A stretch of DNA of 64,000 bases from Prorocentrum cordatum (Eukaryota; Sar; Dinophyceae; Prorocentrales; Prorocentraceae). Of this stretch, positions 44,271 through 54,061 are shown piece after piece. Position 1 is the first letter of the stretch. Each line of letters opens with the position of its first letter. The position numbers and the translations under genes are program-made. The stretch lies in NCBI GenBank assembly GCA_963575745.1, contig CAUYUJ010020571.1:645334-709333 (forward strand), given 5' to 3'. The notes below the pieces were generated by a model. That model did no database searches. It was not told the origin of the DNA and saw only the letters and a list, made by a program, of their open reading frames with translations.

Positions 44271-44342
44271 GAACACAGTGCCGGGGAACTGCTTTGAACA
44301 TCACCAGTCGTTCAAAGCAGTGCCCCGGCACTGCTTTGAACG
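44271..44342. repeat. Left subterminal hairpin pair
   Basis: 44309-44342 is a palindrome with 16-bp arms (CGTTCAAAGCAGTGCC and its complement) around a 2-nt centre. 44271-44299 is a degenerate version of the same unit. The right end has the same pair in mirror order. Confidence 0.9.
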
Positions 44343-45042
44343 ATGCGGAAATGCGATCAGCAGGAGCCTTCGTCTGTTCCTTCTCCTCTTCTCGTCGCTG
44401 TATGCTCTTCCTTGTCCTCCCTCCTCCCCCGTTCCCTCTCTAATTAATTACCTCGTTCTCCCAGTCTCACGCGCACTCTTCCTCCCCCCTCTCCTCCTCC
44501 TCTTCCTGCTTCTCCTCCTCGTCCTCCTCCTCCTCCGCCTCCTCCCCCTCATTTGTTATATTTCTCCGTCCTTGTCCTCCTGTCCCCGTTCTCCTTCTCC
44601 CTCTCCTCCTCCTCCTCCTCCTCGTCGTCGTCGTCCTCCTCCTCTTCCTCCTCCTCCTCCTCCTCCTCCTCTTCCTCCTCCTCCTCCTCCTCCTCCTCCT
44701 CCTCACCTTCTTCCTCCTCCTCCTCCTCCCCCTTTTCCTCTCCCTCCTCCTCCTCCTCCTCCTCCTCCCCCTTCCCCCTCTTCCTCCTCTGCTATCACTC
44801 CTCCATAATTCCTGTCCGCTCCTCCCCTTCACTGATCTTCCTCTTCGTCATCATCATCCCTTTCGTCGCACGCCTCTTAATCCTCAATCGGTTCCCAATC
44901 TTCTCGACTTTCTTGTCATCCGCGTCCTTGGCTGTTGGAGGGGCCTCAGGAATTCTCAGGGCTCTTGTGTTGCACGCGAAGGCACACCTCCCAGGAACGC
45001 ATCATCCTCCTCACATTCACCCTCCTCCTCCTCATCCTCCTC
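44343..45042 (+). other. CTC-rich leader region of the transposon
   Basis: Strongly pyrimidine-rich with long (CTC)n at 44590-44770. No gene. A pyrimidine-rich stretch directly precedes the SL-like sequence at 45043, as in the LINE. Confidence 0.7.
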
Positions 45043-45064
45043 CTCCATGCACGTTCGGCTCAAG
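45043..45064 (+). other. Possible SL relic before gene A
   Basis: Ends TTCGGCTCAAG, with GGCTCAAG exact, after a CTC tract. The first half matches the SL poorly. It lies 75 bp before the gene A start. Confidence 0.35.
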
Positions 45065-45138
45065 CCCGCGCCGACGGTAGGTTTCACGGCGGTTGGGCGG
45101 GCTCGCGCCCGCCTCCGCGGCCTGCAGTCGGGGCAGAG

Positions 45139-46305
45139 ATGCGTGCAGGGTGGGATGACAAAGCGGAAGAGGAAACACGGGCCGCAGTTGCGGATTCTTC
45201 AAAGAGCAGCGGCGGCGGTTGGGGAACAAGTGGGGGTTGGGGCGGCCGCAGTGGCGGATACGGCGGCGGAGGTGACCGCAGTGGCGGCTGGGGCGGCGGA
45301 GATTCTCTTGGCGGATGGAGAGGAAAAGCGCAGGATGGCGGCGACGGAAGTGACCGCAGTCGCGGATGGGAGGGCGGCGGATGGGGCGGCAACGGATGCG
45401 AGGGTTGGGGAATGGAGGGCGCCCGCTGGTGGGACGACGAGGGTGGCTGGTGGAATGCATGGGAAGGTGGCCGCTCGAGTGCCTCGGCAGGTTCTCCTGC
45501 CGCGGAGCCCGCGGCCGCAACAGCGGCGGGCAAAGGAGGCGGTCCCCTGCTTCCCCCAGGGCGCGAAGAACAAGGCGCAGTTGCGCTGTTTCAAATTGTG
45601 CGCAATGAGCCGCTGCCAATTTTCAAGTTGGAATTCTTCGAGAACTTCAGGGCGAACTGGAACGGCAATTATAAGCAGCACAACGCGGCCTTGAAGTGGT
45701 TCCGAGACGAGTACGAAGACCGAGAAAACCCTTTCGGCAGCCGCACGCCCGTCTTCGGAGGTACCGCAGTTGCGGAGGAAATTTCGAAGATCCTTAAGTA
45801 CCGCGCAAAGGGGAAGGCGCAGGACAACAGGGATTGGGACTGGGACCACACTGTCAAAGTGCCGTGGTCTTGGCTGGAGATGGTCGCGCAGATGGATGGA
45901 CCTACAATGCTGCGCGTCGTGTGCGGCCCTGACAATGACCGCAGTCGCGGGTTGGTCCGCTGCGAGTGCCGCCCGTGCCCTAGCAGTCTCGACAACATGA
46001 GGCACACGAAAGGGGTGGACAGAGGACAGGCGCAAAGAATCCCTCTGCCCCAGTGGGATTTCGTCCTCATCCGCGACGACGGCTCGGGCATTCGCGTCCA
46101 CCCATCCTGGTCTAGCCCGAAGTTCAACACGTATGAGGTGGAGCCGCACTCGCATCCCGTGCGGGGCCCGAGGGCAGGTCTCGGCAAGAGCGATGGCCAC
46201 GGAACGTTCACGTTCTGGAAGATGCTGCACGCCCATCCGAATCCTGGGCGGTTCGACGCGAGCAAGGGGGCGCAGCTGCAACCGCGGTGGTCCGCGCAGC
46301 CTTGA
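45139..46305 (+). CDS. Transposon gene A: Gly/Trp-rich protein with unknown folded domain
   Basis: 388 aa from ATG 45139. The frame is open further upstream, but that part is CTC-derived. Residues about 1-150 are low complexity, rich in Gly, Trp, Ser and Arg (GGWGGRSGGYGGGGDRSGGW), like RNA-binding RGG/GW regions. From about residue 155 a compact domain follows: FQIVRNEPLPIFKLEFFENF, HNAALKWFRDEYEDRENPFG, then KVPWSWLEMVAQMDGPTMLR and FVLIRDDGSGIRVHPSW. I recognise no family. Six CCGCAGTNGCGG copies lie in it: five as RSGG/AVA-type insertions and one giving RSRG next to CGPDND. The product may bind nucleic acid, which is inferred from composition only. Confidence 0.65.
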   Translation: MRAGWDDKAEEETRAAVADSSKSSGGGWGTSGGWGGRSGGYGGGGDRSGGWGGGDSLGGWRGKAQDGGDGSDRSRGWEGGGWGGNGCEGWGMEGARWWDDEGGWWNAWEGGRSSASAGSPAAEPAAATAAGKGGGPLLPPGREEQGAVALFQIVRNEPLPIFKLEFFENFRANWNGNYKQHNAALKWFRDEYEDRENPFGSRTPVFGGTAVAEEISKILKYRAKGKAQDNRDWDWDHTVKVPWSWLEMVAQMDGPTMLRVVCGPDNDRSRGLVRCECRPCPSSLDNMRHTKGVDRGQAQRIPLPQWDFVLIRDDGSGIRVHPSWSSPKFNTYEVEPHSHPVRGPRAGLGKSDGHGTFTFWKMLHAHPNPGRFDASKGAQLQPRWSAQP

Positions 46306-46970
46306 CACCGCAGTTGCGGGATTGCGCAGCCATGGAACCGCAGTTGCGGGGACCGATCGCGTGACGCCGCGCTCGTTTGACTCACTATGCGCGCTTTCGG
46401 CCGCAGTTGCGGCGCTGCCTTCTAGCGACTTCATACAGCTTGGCCGCAGTTGCGGCGCTCCCACGACTGACCGCTGTAATTAGGTGCTTCGGGCGCGCAT
46501 CACCTCCGTTGAAGCACTCGTGACGTTAATTAGCGCGGCCGCAGTTGCGGAGACAGGTACTTAAACAGATGGATCCGCAGTTGTTCGTCGTCCTCGTCGC
46601 CCCTTCCCCGTCGTCCTCGTCGCAGTCTCCTCCCTCCGCCTTTCCTCCTCGTCGCAGTTCCTTCCGTTGGCCGTAGCCCGCCTCCGTTGGCCGAGTCATT
46701 TCCCGTCGTCCTCGTCGCAGTCCCCCCCGAGGGCCGCAGTTGCGGACTTTGTTGATTCCTCCTCCTCCGTTTCTGCCCCGTCATCCTCGTCGCAGTCCCC
46801 TTGCTCCTTTCACCCTCGTCTGAGCTCTTCGCGCCATCCTCTTCCGTCGCGTCCTCTCCATCCTCCTCTTCGCCTTCCTCGTCCTCATCCCCGCCGTCTC
46901 CCTCGTTGCCCTTCCTCTCCCAAGCCGGCCGCAGTTCCCCCGTCGGACGGGGGCCGCGCGCGGCCACGCC
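46306..46970 (+). other. Spacer between genes A and B with six 12-mers
   Basis: Contains 12-mers at 46308, 46338, 46401, 46444, 46539 and 46734. It also has CGTCCTCGTCGCAGT repeats (46580-46800) and CTC-rich sequence. 46673-46697 (CCGTAGCC, then TTGGCCGAG) resembles a stretched SL but is too diverged to call. Confidence 0.6.
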
Positions 46971-48797
46971 ATGGACCCAGGTCGCAAAGCCGAGGTCGAC
47001 AAGCGGTTCGCCGAGCTGAAGCAGCAACTGCGGGAAAGGTTCGGCCTGCAAGGGGCTGCCGCGGATGCCGCAGTCGCGGAGCCGACGGAGGACCGCAGTA
47101 GCGGAAGCCCCGAGCGACCGCCGCGCGAGGCCTCCCCGCAGTCGTCTAGCTCCTCGCGGGAATATCGGCCGCCGCCGCCGATAAGCGCTGCGAGTGGGAG
47201 CTCTGCTGGTGGGAGGCGCGAAGAGGCGCAGTTGCGCAGGGCGCACTTGACCCCCAAGGCAAAATGGGGGCCTCGGGCGCAGACGCCGACGAAGCAGCAG
47301 GACCAACCAACAGTGACGGGAGCCGCCACCGAGACCGCAGTTGCGGGGGTGGCCGGCGAGCCAGGTGCCGCGCGCGGCTCATCTGGGAGCAGCGCGCCCT
47401 CGGCCGTGCTGCTCGCAGCCGAGTCCAAACGAGGCGCCCAACCCGAAGACGAGGCCGCCTCCCAGGAGAAAGCCGCCGAGACAACCGCCTCGGCCGATTC
47501 GCGGCCGAGGAAAAGGCCGCCTCCCACGGAAGACTCGCCGCTGTCAGAACCGCAGTCGCGGGGTCGCGCGGGGCCTCCGTCGGAACCGCAGTTGCGGGAA
47601 GATGCGGGAGCACCGCGGAAGAAGCAGCGGACCAGGTCCCCTCCAGGGATAAACTACTTTGGGGAACGCCCCAAGTGGAACGAAGGATTCCTTCGTACAG
47701 AAGACGGCAATCGGGTTCCGTCCACCATCGCTTTGGTGTTCAACGTGGTGGTCATCACGAAGGTGGCAACAAAGCAAGATGTCTTCAGGTGCATCTTGCA
47801 CCAAACTGCGGCGCTCGTCTTCGTCGTATGGGACCCCGAGCTGTTCCGCACGGGGAACGTCGAAGGCGCTTGCAGCTCCGACGTTCCCGTTGGACTCAGG
47901 ACTGCCGTCGAAGACGCTGTCATTTTGAAAAACAACACCGCGGAGCCTTACTGGACGACGGTTGCCCTGTTCAGAGACACGGGCGTGGTGCTCGTGCGCC
48001 CGCACATCATCGCAGAGACCGCAGTTGCGGGTCATGTTGTTGGGGCCACCCACGCCGTCACGATCCTGCGCTTTCGCCTGAAGGGCTCCGACATGAATCC
48101 TGCCGCGGTGATCCGTTTTGCCGTCGTGTCCAGACACGCAGTCACCGAACGTCTCCAACAGAAGATCACGCAAACAGAACAAACAGCGTGGCAGCCAGGT
48201 TTCTTCAAGGACGCGGTTGCTTCCACCCATAAAAATGATGTGCGGTTCTTGTGCGGCCTGTTTGACATCCCGCCTGAGCAGCTCGCAGCATTTGGCCGCA
48301 GTTGCGGAGCCAGCTACACCTGCCCGGTGGGGGTGGTGTTCAGGGCTGGACCCGCCCTGTTCGGAGGCATTGTGGAGGGCACACGCGTCATGCATCCGAA
48401 TTACGTCCTCCCCATTGGCCCGTGCGACGTGCGCATTGCGGACTACAACCTGGATTTTGCAGGGAGGCCGTCGAAGAACGATCCCCAGTGGCTCCCTGAT
48501 TGGATGCATCGAACAAGCGACTCCATCATCTCTCGGCGCTGGGTCCCAGCGAAGTACATGCCCAAGTGGGAGGATGACCCTGACCGCAGTAGCGGAGTCA
48601 GAGAAAAGCTCGGCTTGGCAGCGCTGCCCCCAATCGGCAAGGTCATTCAGAAGGAGCTCAACGAGAAGACCTTCAGCACGCACTGGTGCGAGGGCATCCA
48701 CCAAAACATCGTCTTCGTCGGCCACGGACGCGCAAGTCGGGCGAGCAAGCGGAAGCACGAAGAGCCGCGATCTGCCGCAGTTGCGGACGAGCGGTGA
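46971..48797 (+). CDS. Transposon gene B: degenerate endonuclease-fold protein
   Basis: 608 aa from ATG 46971. Residues 1-225 are disordered (Ala, Ser, Pro, Glu; basic PRKKQRTRS near the end). Residues about 235-600 form the folded part. It follows the same order of segments as gene F: a hydrophobic strand (ALVFNVVVITKVA), LVFVVWDPE, then TTVALFRDTGVVLVR, TILRFRLKG and FAVVSRHAV. It then has RFLCGLFDIPPEQLAAFGRSCG, which aligns with KVCMGDFNMCMFQLVSWCRNCG of gene F. Catalytic GDFN is GLFD here (429-432), so it is probably inactive as a nuclease and structural or regulatory. The 12-mer falls at the same place in both proteins. Nine exact copies occur in it. The paralogy is my inference from pattern, not from a search. 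Confidence 0.65.
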   Translation: MDPGRKAEVDKRFAELKQQLRERFGLQGAAADAAVAEPTEDRSSGSPERPPREASPQSSSSSREYRPPPPISAASGSSAGGRREEAQLRRAHLTPKAKWGPRAQTPTKQQDQPTVTGAATETAVAGVAGEPGAARGSSGSSAPSAVLLAAESKRGAQPEDEAASQEKAAETTASADSRPRKRPPPTEDSPLSEPQSRGRAGPPSEPQLREDAGAPRKKQRTRSPPGINYFGERPKWNEGFLRTEDGNRVPSTIALVFNVVVITKVATKQDVFRCILHQTAALVFVVWDPELFRTGNVEGACSSDVPVGLRTAVEDAVILKNNTAEPYWTTVALFRDTGVVLVRPHIIAETAVAGHVVGATHAVTILRFRLKGSDMNPAAVIRFAVVSRHAVTERLQQKITQTEQTAWQPGFFKDAVASTHKNDVRFLCGLFDIPPEQLAAFGRSCGASYTCPVGVVFRAGPALFGGIVEGTRVMHPNYVLPIGPCDVRIADYNLDFAGRPSKNDPQWLPDWMHRTSDSIISRRWVPAKYMPKWEDDPDRSSGVREKLGLAALPPIGKVIQKELNEKTFSTHWCEGIHQNIVFVGHGRASRASKRKHEEPRSAAVADER

Positions 48798-49505
48798 GTG
48801 CGGCAAGACCGAGGAGCCGCAGTTGCGGAACAGAGCTCGGTACTACTGGGCGCCTGCTGCCTGCGTAGTGCATCCCATTAGCGATGGAGTGCATGTTGCG
48901 GTGTAGGATAGCCCGCAGTTGCGGGGTTGCGGTTGCGAAGCCGCAGTTGCGGTTGCGTATAATAGGAGAGCACGCGGTTGCGAAGCCGCAGTTTGCAATA
49001 AGTGTGCGCGCGCTGGGTCATCATCATCGTCGTCGTCCGTCCTCGTCGTCGTCGCTGCCGTCGTCGTCGTCGCGTCTGTCGTCTGTCGTCAGCAGTCGTC
49101 GTCGGTCGTCGTCGTCGTCAAGTCTGTCGTCTGTCGTCAGCAGTCGTCGTCGTCGTCGTCCCTCCTCCCTCCTCCCTCCTCCCTCCTCCCTCCTCCCTCC
49201 TCCCTCCTCCCTCCTCGTCCTCCTCCAGGCCGCATCCCCCCGCCACCTCCGTCCTAGCTCTCCTTCCCCTTCCCCTCCTCGTCCTCCTCCAGCTTGCACC
49301 CCCCTCCCTCCTCCAGCCTGCGCCCCCCCCAAGCTCTCGCCCGATATTTTGGATTAAAACTGAGCCTTCAGTCGTCCGCAGGCATTCGGCTCAGCAGGTC
49401 GTTGGGCTCCTGGCACACACGCCTCCACCCTGAGCGACGGACGTCGTGCCATAGTCCGCCATATCGGAGCTCCGGGCCGCAGTGGCGGACAGCGTCGGCA
49501 CAGAT
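48798..49505 (+). other. Spacer between genes B and C
   Basis: 12-mers at 48817, 48913, 48941 and 49477, plus a partial one at 48986. 49020-49150 is rich in GTCGTC, with an imperfect duplication of CGTCTGTCGTCAGCAGTCGT (about 49080 and 49125). It is followed by (CCTCCCT)n at 49160-49220. Confidence 0.65.
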
Positions 49506-51932
49506 ATGAACGACAGCGTCGGCACAGATAATGCCGCAGTGGCGGACAAGAAAGCCGCAGTGGCGGACGAGACAGCCGCAGTTCCAGGCGGAACGCAAGG
49601 GATCTTTCAGAGGGCCAACGCCTTGAGGTCTAGATTCAGGACAGGGGACAAGGTGCGCCTCCCTGTGCTCATGCTCGCCCCGCACACGGGCAACCGAGGC
49701 GGGCACTACCCTCAGCAGGAAAGGGTTCGGGAACTCGCTGTGAAAATCTTCCTGGCTGGATTCACGCAAGCCGAAGCTGACCACGAAGGTGTCTGCGTTC
49801 AGATGTACCCAGCACAAGAGCTGGTGCTGAGAAAAAAGGAGGACCCGAAGTTCCAGACGTACACAGAGTACAATCTGGAAAAAGCGACCGGCCACCTCGC
49901 TGCGTGCTTCGACCGCAGTTGCGGAACAGACGTTGCGTATGGGACGTGTTCGCACTCCCACTTGTGCCTCGTGTTGCGGGCGTGCGCCCTGGGAGCCAAG
50001 TGGCCCATCCCCCAAGGCATGGAGTTCACGGAGGACGAGAGCGCGAGGCTGAAGCCCGTGCTCGATAAGGACGGCAATCTCGACATGGCCGCAGTGGCGG
50101 AACATGACCCTGTCGCTAAGAAACTCGTGCAGGGGGGTATGCTCATGGAAGTGCTTAGCTGGAAAATCATGGACGAGGAACCCACTGGTGCTTCGCTCAT
50201 CAGCCAGTCCCTCAATAAAGGAGCCGATTTTGCGTTGCGAACGACTGAACTCACCGCGCTCCGTGTTCTGTGCAAGGCTGTTGACGCGGAGCTGCACGCC
50301 GCAGTTGCGGATCAGGTTGCCTTTGAAAAGGTCAAGCTCTCCGTCATGCACGAACTCGATCGAGTCGTTCAGGACCCAGACTTCATTGAGCTGTTCTCGT
50401 TCGTTGTTGGGCTCGGGAGCACGAAAGCGCAGTTCATCCCCTTGCTGCTCCAGTTCTGCGAGGTCTACGTGAACTCCAGGAGAAGGGCCCTTCGGCTCGG
50501 TGCCTTCGGGGCAGCCAGCGAGCTTCCCGACGAAGTGCCGTGGGTCAAGGTTGCCGTGGTGATGCGATGCTACAGGAACGCGCCTGCGAGGAAGAGGGGC
50601 GTTGACACTCCTGTGTGGTGCCCTGACCCAGAACAATCGTGGAAGAAGAAGGAGTTCCGAGACTTCCTCATCGACATGAACTCGGCTCTCCGTTTGTACT
50701 TGTTCACGCTGAGCAAGGCCATCGACGGCATGGGCCCTGAGAAGGCGATCGAGTTCAAGGCGAACCTGTGCATACTGACCGCAGACGGCTTCATGCAGTA
50801 CCTGAAGGACACCCACGTCAAGGAACGAAGTATCCCAGGACATCGTCAGGCGCTCCTCCGCGCTTGCGCGGAGGCCACGGGGAAGGTGGAGCCGAAGTCC
50901 AATCGGGACGCCCTTGAGAAGGCCCTCGGCGAAGTGGGAGTCCGAGGCGGGAAGCCCGATTGGTTCGATTTCAACGCGTTGCCGCGCCCAGAACCGAATG
51001 AGCCCGCAGTGGCGGGGAAGACAAAGGCTTCCGCAGAGGAGCACGAGTTGATGCCGACGGTCATTTCCTTTGACCCCACGACGCAATTACCAACGAACCA
51101 CCAGCGCAGCAGGGACACGACGGCCATTCCACGCGGATCCTTCCCTTTGCCAATCGCCGAATGGAGGCGTTCAGCGGCAGCGAAGGAGCTGGGGCGGGAG
51201 CCTGCTTTGGTCAGCGCAGTGTTGCTGTGCCTTTGGGCGCGCCACATGTCCGCAGTTGCGGAAGCGCAAGTAGAGGTGTTGCAAGACGCTGACACAGAGA
51301 AACGCACCGTCAAGGCAACCGCTGCAAACGACGAAAAATGCATCGAGTTGTGGCCGTGCGTCCCAAAGGCATCCAAGGTGCACGCCGCAAGCACGCACCC
51401 CGAGAGGGTGGCCGTGCAAGTCTGGGTGAAAGGAGATCCAAATGGGGCCACGCCCACGACCTTCTACTTGCACCCCGAGTTCAAGCCGCCTGCGGACAAG
51501 ACGCCCGCCGACGTGGCTGACCACGATGTGCGGTTGAGAGCATGGAAGTGGGATGCGCAAGAGACAATGCACGTCTTCTGGGCAGTCAACAGAGTCACGG
51601 AACAGGAGATCCAGCAGAGAAACAGCCGTAATGAAAGCGCAGTTGCGCGCATCAACATGGAGCTGGAGACGAAAGAATTGGCGGTGTGCGTGCCTGGGAC
51701 AGGCGGGGTCGTGCTCGCCGTGAATGTCCCTGTGCTGGTGAATACCACGGCCGTGAAGAAAGGAGAAGAGCTCCTGTGGGAGGCGAGACCCAAAACCGCA
51801 CCGAAGAAGAAGGCGGCCGAGGAGACGTGGAAGACGGACGCGGCCAAGAGGGCCAAAGGGAAGCCTTCGGGCCAGCCCGCGCCGAAGAAATCGAAGAAAG
51901 GGTTCGACGAAAGCGGGAAGATGTCGCTCTAA
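49506..51932 (+). CDS. Transposon gene C: possible ParB-like protein
   Basis: 808 aa from ATG 49506. The frame is open to 49482, but only through a GTG inside a 12-mer. The N-terminus repeats AAVAD because two 12-mers lie in tandem. Residues about 35-95 (DKVRLPVLMLAPHTGNRGGH, ERVRELAVKIFLAGFTQAEA) have the layout of a ParB/sulfiredoxin-like domain, namely a strand, a loop and then a helix ending in G-F. This is suggestive only. The middle is helical without a known domain. Near the C-terminus VLVNTTAVKKGEELLWEA recalls the end of SET domains, but the rest of a SET fold is not visible. The tail is Lys-rich (PKTAPKKKAAEE, PAPKKSKKGF). Seven exact 12-mers lie inside. Function unknown. Confidence 0.6.
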   Translation: MNDSVGTDNAAVADKKAAVADETAAVPGGTQGIFQRANALRSRFRTGDKVRLPVLMLAPHTGNRGGHYPQQERVRELAVKIFLAGFTQAEADHEGVCVQMYPAQELVLRKKEDPKFQTYTEYNLEKATGHLAACFDRSCGTDVAYGTCSHSHLCLVLRACALGAKWPIPQGMEFTEDESARLKPVLDKDGNLDMAAVAEHDPVAKKLVQGGMLMEVLSWKIMDEEPTGASLISQSLNKGADFALRTTELTALRVLCKAVDAELHAAVADQVAFEKVKLSVMHELDRVVQDPDFIELFSFVVGLGSTKAQFIPLLLQFCEVYVNSRRRALRLGAFGAASELPDEVPWVKVAVVMRCYRNAPARKRGVDTPVWCPDPEQSWKKKEFRDFLIDMNSALRLYLFTLSKAIDGMGPEKAIEFKANLCILTADGFMQYLKDTHVKERSIPGHRQALLRACAEATGKVEPKSNRDALEKALGEVGVRGGKPDWFDFNALPRPEPNEPAVAGKTKASAEEHELMPTVISFDPTTQLPTNHQRSRDTTAIPRGSFPLPIAEWRRSAAAKELGREPALVSAVLLCLWARHMSAVAEAQVEVLQDADTEKRTVKATAANDEKCIELWPCVPKASKVHAASTHPERVAVQVWVKGDPNGATPTTFYLHPEFKPPADKTPADVADHDVRLRAWKWDAQETMHVFWAVNRVTEQEIQQRNSRNESAVARINMELETKELAVCVPGTGGVVLAVNVPVLVNTTAVKKGEELLWEARPKTAPKKKAAEETWKTDAAKRAKGKPSGQPAPKKSKKGFDESGKMSL

Positions 51933-52250
51933 TTAATTAAGAAGCCGCAGTGGCGGCAGTCAGGGCGGCTTGCTCGCGTGACCGCAGTTGCGGGCAACAG
52001 GCCGAAGGGGGGGGCGCACGCGTGACCGCTGTTGCGGAGCGCTCGTGTAGTTTGCAGTGTCACTGCTTCTGTTAGCTGATGCCGCAGTAGCGGGCCGCTG
52101 ACGATCGAGCACGGAGGTTCGAAACGGACCTCCTCCCTCCCTTCTCCCTCTCCTCCCTCGCCCTTCCTCCACTTCCTCCCTCTCTCCTCCTCCTTTCTCC
52201 CCTTCCTCCCAAGTTGGAAGCCGAAACTACTCATTTCCTCACTCCCTCCC

Positions 52251-52440
52251 TCCCTCCCTGGAGGCCCTGGAGGGCCTCCGCCCTGGAGGGCCTGGAGGGC
52301 CCTGGAGGCCCTGGAGGGCCTCCCTGGAGGCCCTGGAGGCCCTGGAGGGCCTCCCTGGAGGCCCTGGAGGGCCTCCCTGGAGGCCCTGGAGGGCCTGGAG
52401 GGCCCTGGGCTGAGGGCGGAGGCCCTGGAGGGCCTCCGCC
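52251..52440. repeat. CTGGAGGCCCTGGAGGGCC minisatellite
   Basis: Short self-complementary units of GGAGGCCCTGGAGGGCCTCC type repeated about ten times, running into the left arm of the central palindrome. Confidence 0.9.
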
Positions 52441-52548
52441 CTCAGAATGCTTCAAAGCAGTGCCGCGGCACTGCTTTGAAGCATCTGATGCTTCAAAGCA
52501 GTGCCCCGGCACTGCTTTGAAGCATTCTGAGGGCGGAGGCCCTCCAGG
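52424..52548. repeat. Central 125-bp palindrome with two nested hairpins
   Basis: Arms 52424-52484 and 52488-52548 are complementary at 60 of 61 positions around a 3-nt centre (CTG). Each arm holds its own palindrome (52447-52484 and 52488-52525) built on TTCAAAGCAGTGCC, the same core as the end hairpins. The centre (52486) is about 12 bp from the element's midpoint (52474.5). Confidence 0.95.
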
Positions 52549-52687
52549 GAGGCGCGAGGATCGCAGGGGCCGAGGGAGGCCCTCCAGGGAGGCGTTCAGC
52601 TCGCCATCTGGCTCAACCGCGCGCGGCCCCACTGCCCGCGCCCCCGCCTTGCCCGCAGTTGCGGCTGTGTCCAGCGCAGTAGCACAC

Positions 52688-53686
52688 ATGCCGACTTCGA
52701 GCGAATGGAGCCCTGTGTGCGTTGAGAAGGTCTTGTGCATCCGTGGAGGTTGGCTTGCGCAGACCACCCCCGTCCCCGAAAAGGATGTCAAGGTGCTCCA
52801 CGCATGGCCCCTCGGAGAGATAACTTTCGTGCACGTGAACATGCAAAAGGCTTGGCTGCTCAAGGTGTGCGCCAAAGGTAAACCGACCGCAGGGGCCTTG
52901 AAGGCCTCCAAGGCCTGGGACGCGCTGAAGAAAGAAGTCGCGAAGCAGGGCGGCGCCGCAGTTGCGGACGATGAGAGCGACGGCGACGCGGGGGACGAAG
53001 CAGATGACCCCATGTCGGCCCTGGTCAGCTCCACGGACGCCACGAAGAAGCAGGCAGCGACCCCGACCAGCGCCAAGAAGCAGAAGACTGGAACGCGTGC
53101 GGCGGCTACTGGCCTGCCCAGGGGCGAGGCCGTGGAGTCGGCCATAGCCACTGTGCACTCTGTACAGATGCCCGCAAAGAGCCCCATGAAGTTTCCGCAC
53201 GACACGGCCGTTCGAAACGTGCGGGTGGCCAGCTTCAAGCGGAGGACGTTGTGGCTGGACGCTGCAGACCTTGGGTGGCTGATCGACATGATCGTGGACG
53301 ACGTGAGCCTCGGCGGTGTCCCCGACATCGGCGACGGCGACAAGGACGAGGCCGCAGTGGCGGACAGGGACTGGGCAACGGCGGTTGACCCTGCCACCCC
53401 GCTGGCGAAGCAAAAGGAGGTCGACCCCCCCGTGGCGCAGGGGAGCGGCTCTGGCTTCACCGTCGTTTGGGACTTCAAGGGCGCTTGGGTCGCGACCATC
53501 ACGCGAGAGTGTGCCAACAAGGGCAAAAGGATCGAGATGGATGTGAAGAAACTTACAAAGAAGAAGTGGCAGTCGGCGCAGTCGGTGAAGGGCTACGACT
53601 ACGAGTGGGAGGGCATGACGCAGCACCAGCGCAAGCAAGCGGCTCTGGATTACCTCGAGCTCCAAATCCCCAGTCTGTTCGACTGA
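52688..53686 (+). CDS. Transposon gene D: unknown protein
   Basis: 332 aa from ATG 52688. The open frame extends upstream through the palindrome, which is unlikely to be coding. Residues 1-75 look folded (VEKVLCIRGGWLAQTTPVPE, HAWPLGEITFVHVNMQKAWL). Residues 90-150 are acidic, then Lys/Thr/Ala-rich. Residues about 165-215 (AVRNVRVASFKRRTLWLDAA, LGWLIDMIVDDVSLGGVPD) and 250-330 (FTVVWDFKGAWVATITRECA, then a Lys-rich helix and YLELQIPSLF) form a second folded part. I recognise no family. It carries only two exact 12-mers, the lowest density of the six genes. Confidence 0.6.
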   Translation: MPTSSEWSPVCVEKVLCIRGGWLAQTTPVPEKDVKVLHAWPLGEITFVHVNMQKAWLLKVCAKGKPTAGALKASKAWDALKKEVAKQGGAAVADDESDGDAGDEADDPMSALVSSTDATKKQAATPTSAKKQKTGTRAAATGLPRGEAVESAIATVHSVQMPAKSPMKFPHDTAVRNVRVASFKRRTLWLDAADLGWLIDMIVDDVSLGGVPDIGDGDKDEAAVADRDWATAVDPATPLAKQKEVDPPVAQGSGSGFTVVWDFKGAWVATITRECANKGKRIEMDVKKLTKKKWQSAQSVKGYDYEWEGMTQHQRKQAALDYLELQIPSLFD

Positions 53687-54061
53687 GGCCCGAAGCCGTA
53701 TGGGCCGCAGTTGCGGTGGGGCTACTGAGTGCCCGCAGTTGCGGGGTGGCTGGGTGCGCGTGAACACGCGGAGGGCGAGGCGGTGTGAGGAGGCAGGCGG
53801 AAGGTTTAGGGTGTTCCACGGGTGCACGCCTTAGTGCGCCAACTTGTGTGGGCGAGCGTTTTTCTTAGAGAAGCATGGAGTGAAGCATCGAAACCCTGTG
53901 CGCGCGATGATTGGGGCTTCCGCGCGGGCGTTGTTGAAAAGTACCTCCTTCTTCGCCCCTCCGCATCGTCTTCAGTTGCTCCTCCCTCCTCCCCTCCCTC
54001 TTCCTAGTTCTGTAGCCCGCAGCCGAGTGCCCGGCCCGAGTCGTTCGCCACGCGACCGATC
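53687..54061 (+). other. Spacer before the transposase gene
   Basis: 12-mers at 53705 and 53733, then a pyrimidine-rich stretch (53945-54005) ending CCTAG. 54009-54027 (TCTGTAGCC...GCCGAG) resembles a shortened SL; tentative. Confidence 0.5.

Larger units (their letters stand above)
51933..52687 (+). other. Central spacer of the transposon
   Basis: 12-mers at 51945, 51982, 52082 and 52653 plus the CCGCTGTTGCGG variant at 52026. A CTCCCT-rich tract (52130-52250), the GGAGGCCCTGG minisatellite and the central palindrome follow. Confidence 0.8.

Noticed and set aside
45199-46464. Minus-strand 421-aa frame
   Set aside because: Shadow of gene A. High GC content keeps the antisense open.
46673-46697. 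SL relic before gene B
   Set aside because: CCGTAGCC and TTGGCCGAG are present but separated by extra bases, and it lies about 280 bp from the start. Too weak to annotate.
47544-48806. Minus-strand 420-aa frame
   Set aside because: Antisense to gene B. The + frame has the recognisable fold pattern and codon-level conservation with gene F.
49368-51086. Minus-strand 572-aa frame
   Set aside because: Antisense to gene C, without a motif.
52214-52687. Coding extension of gene D upstream through the palindrome
   Set aside because: The stretch is a CTGGAGGCC minisatellite and palindrome. A normal ATG exists at 52688.
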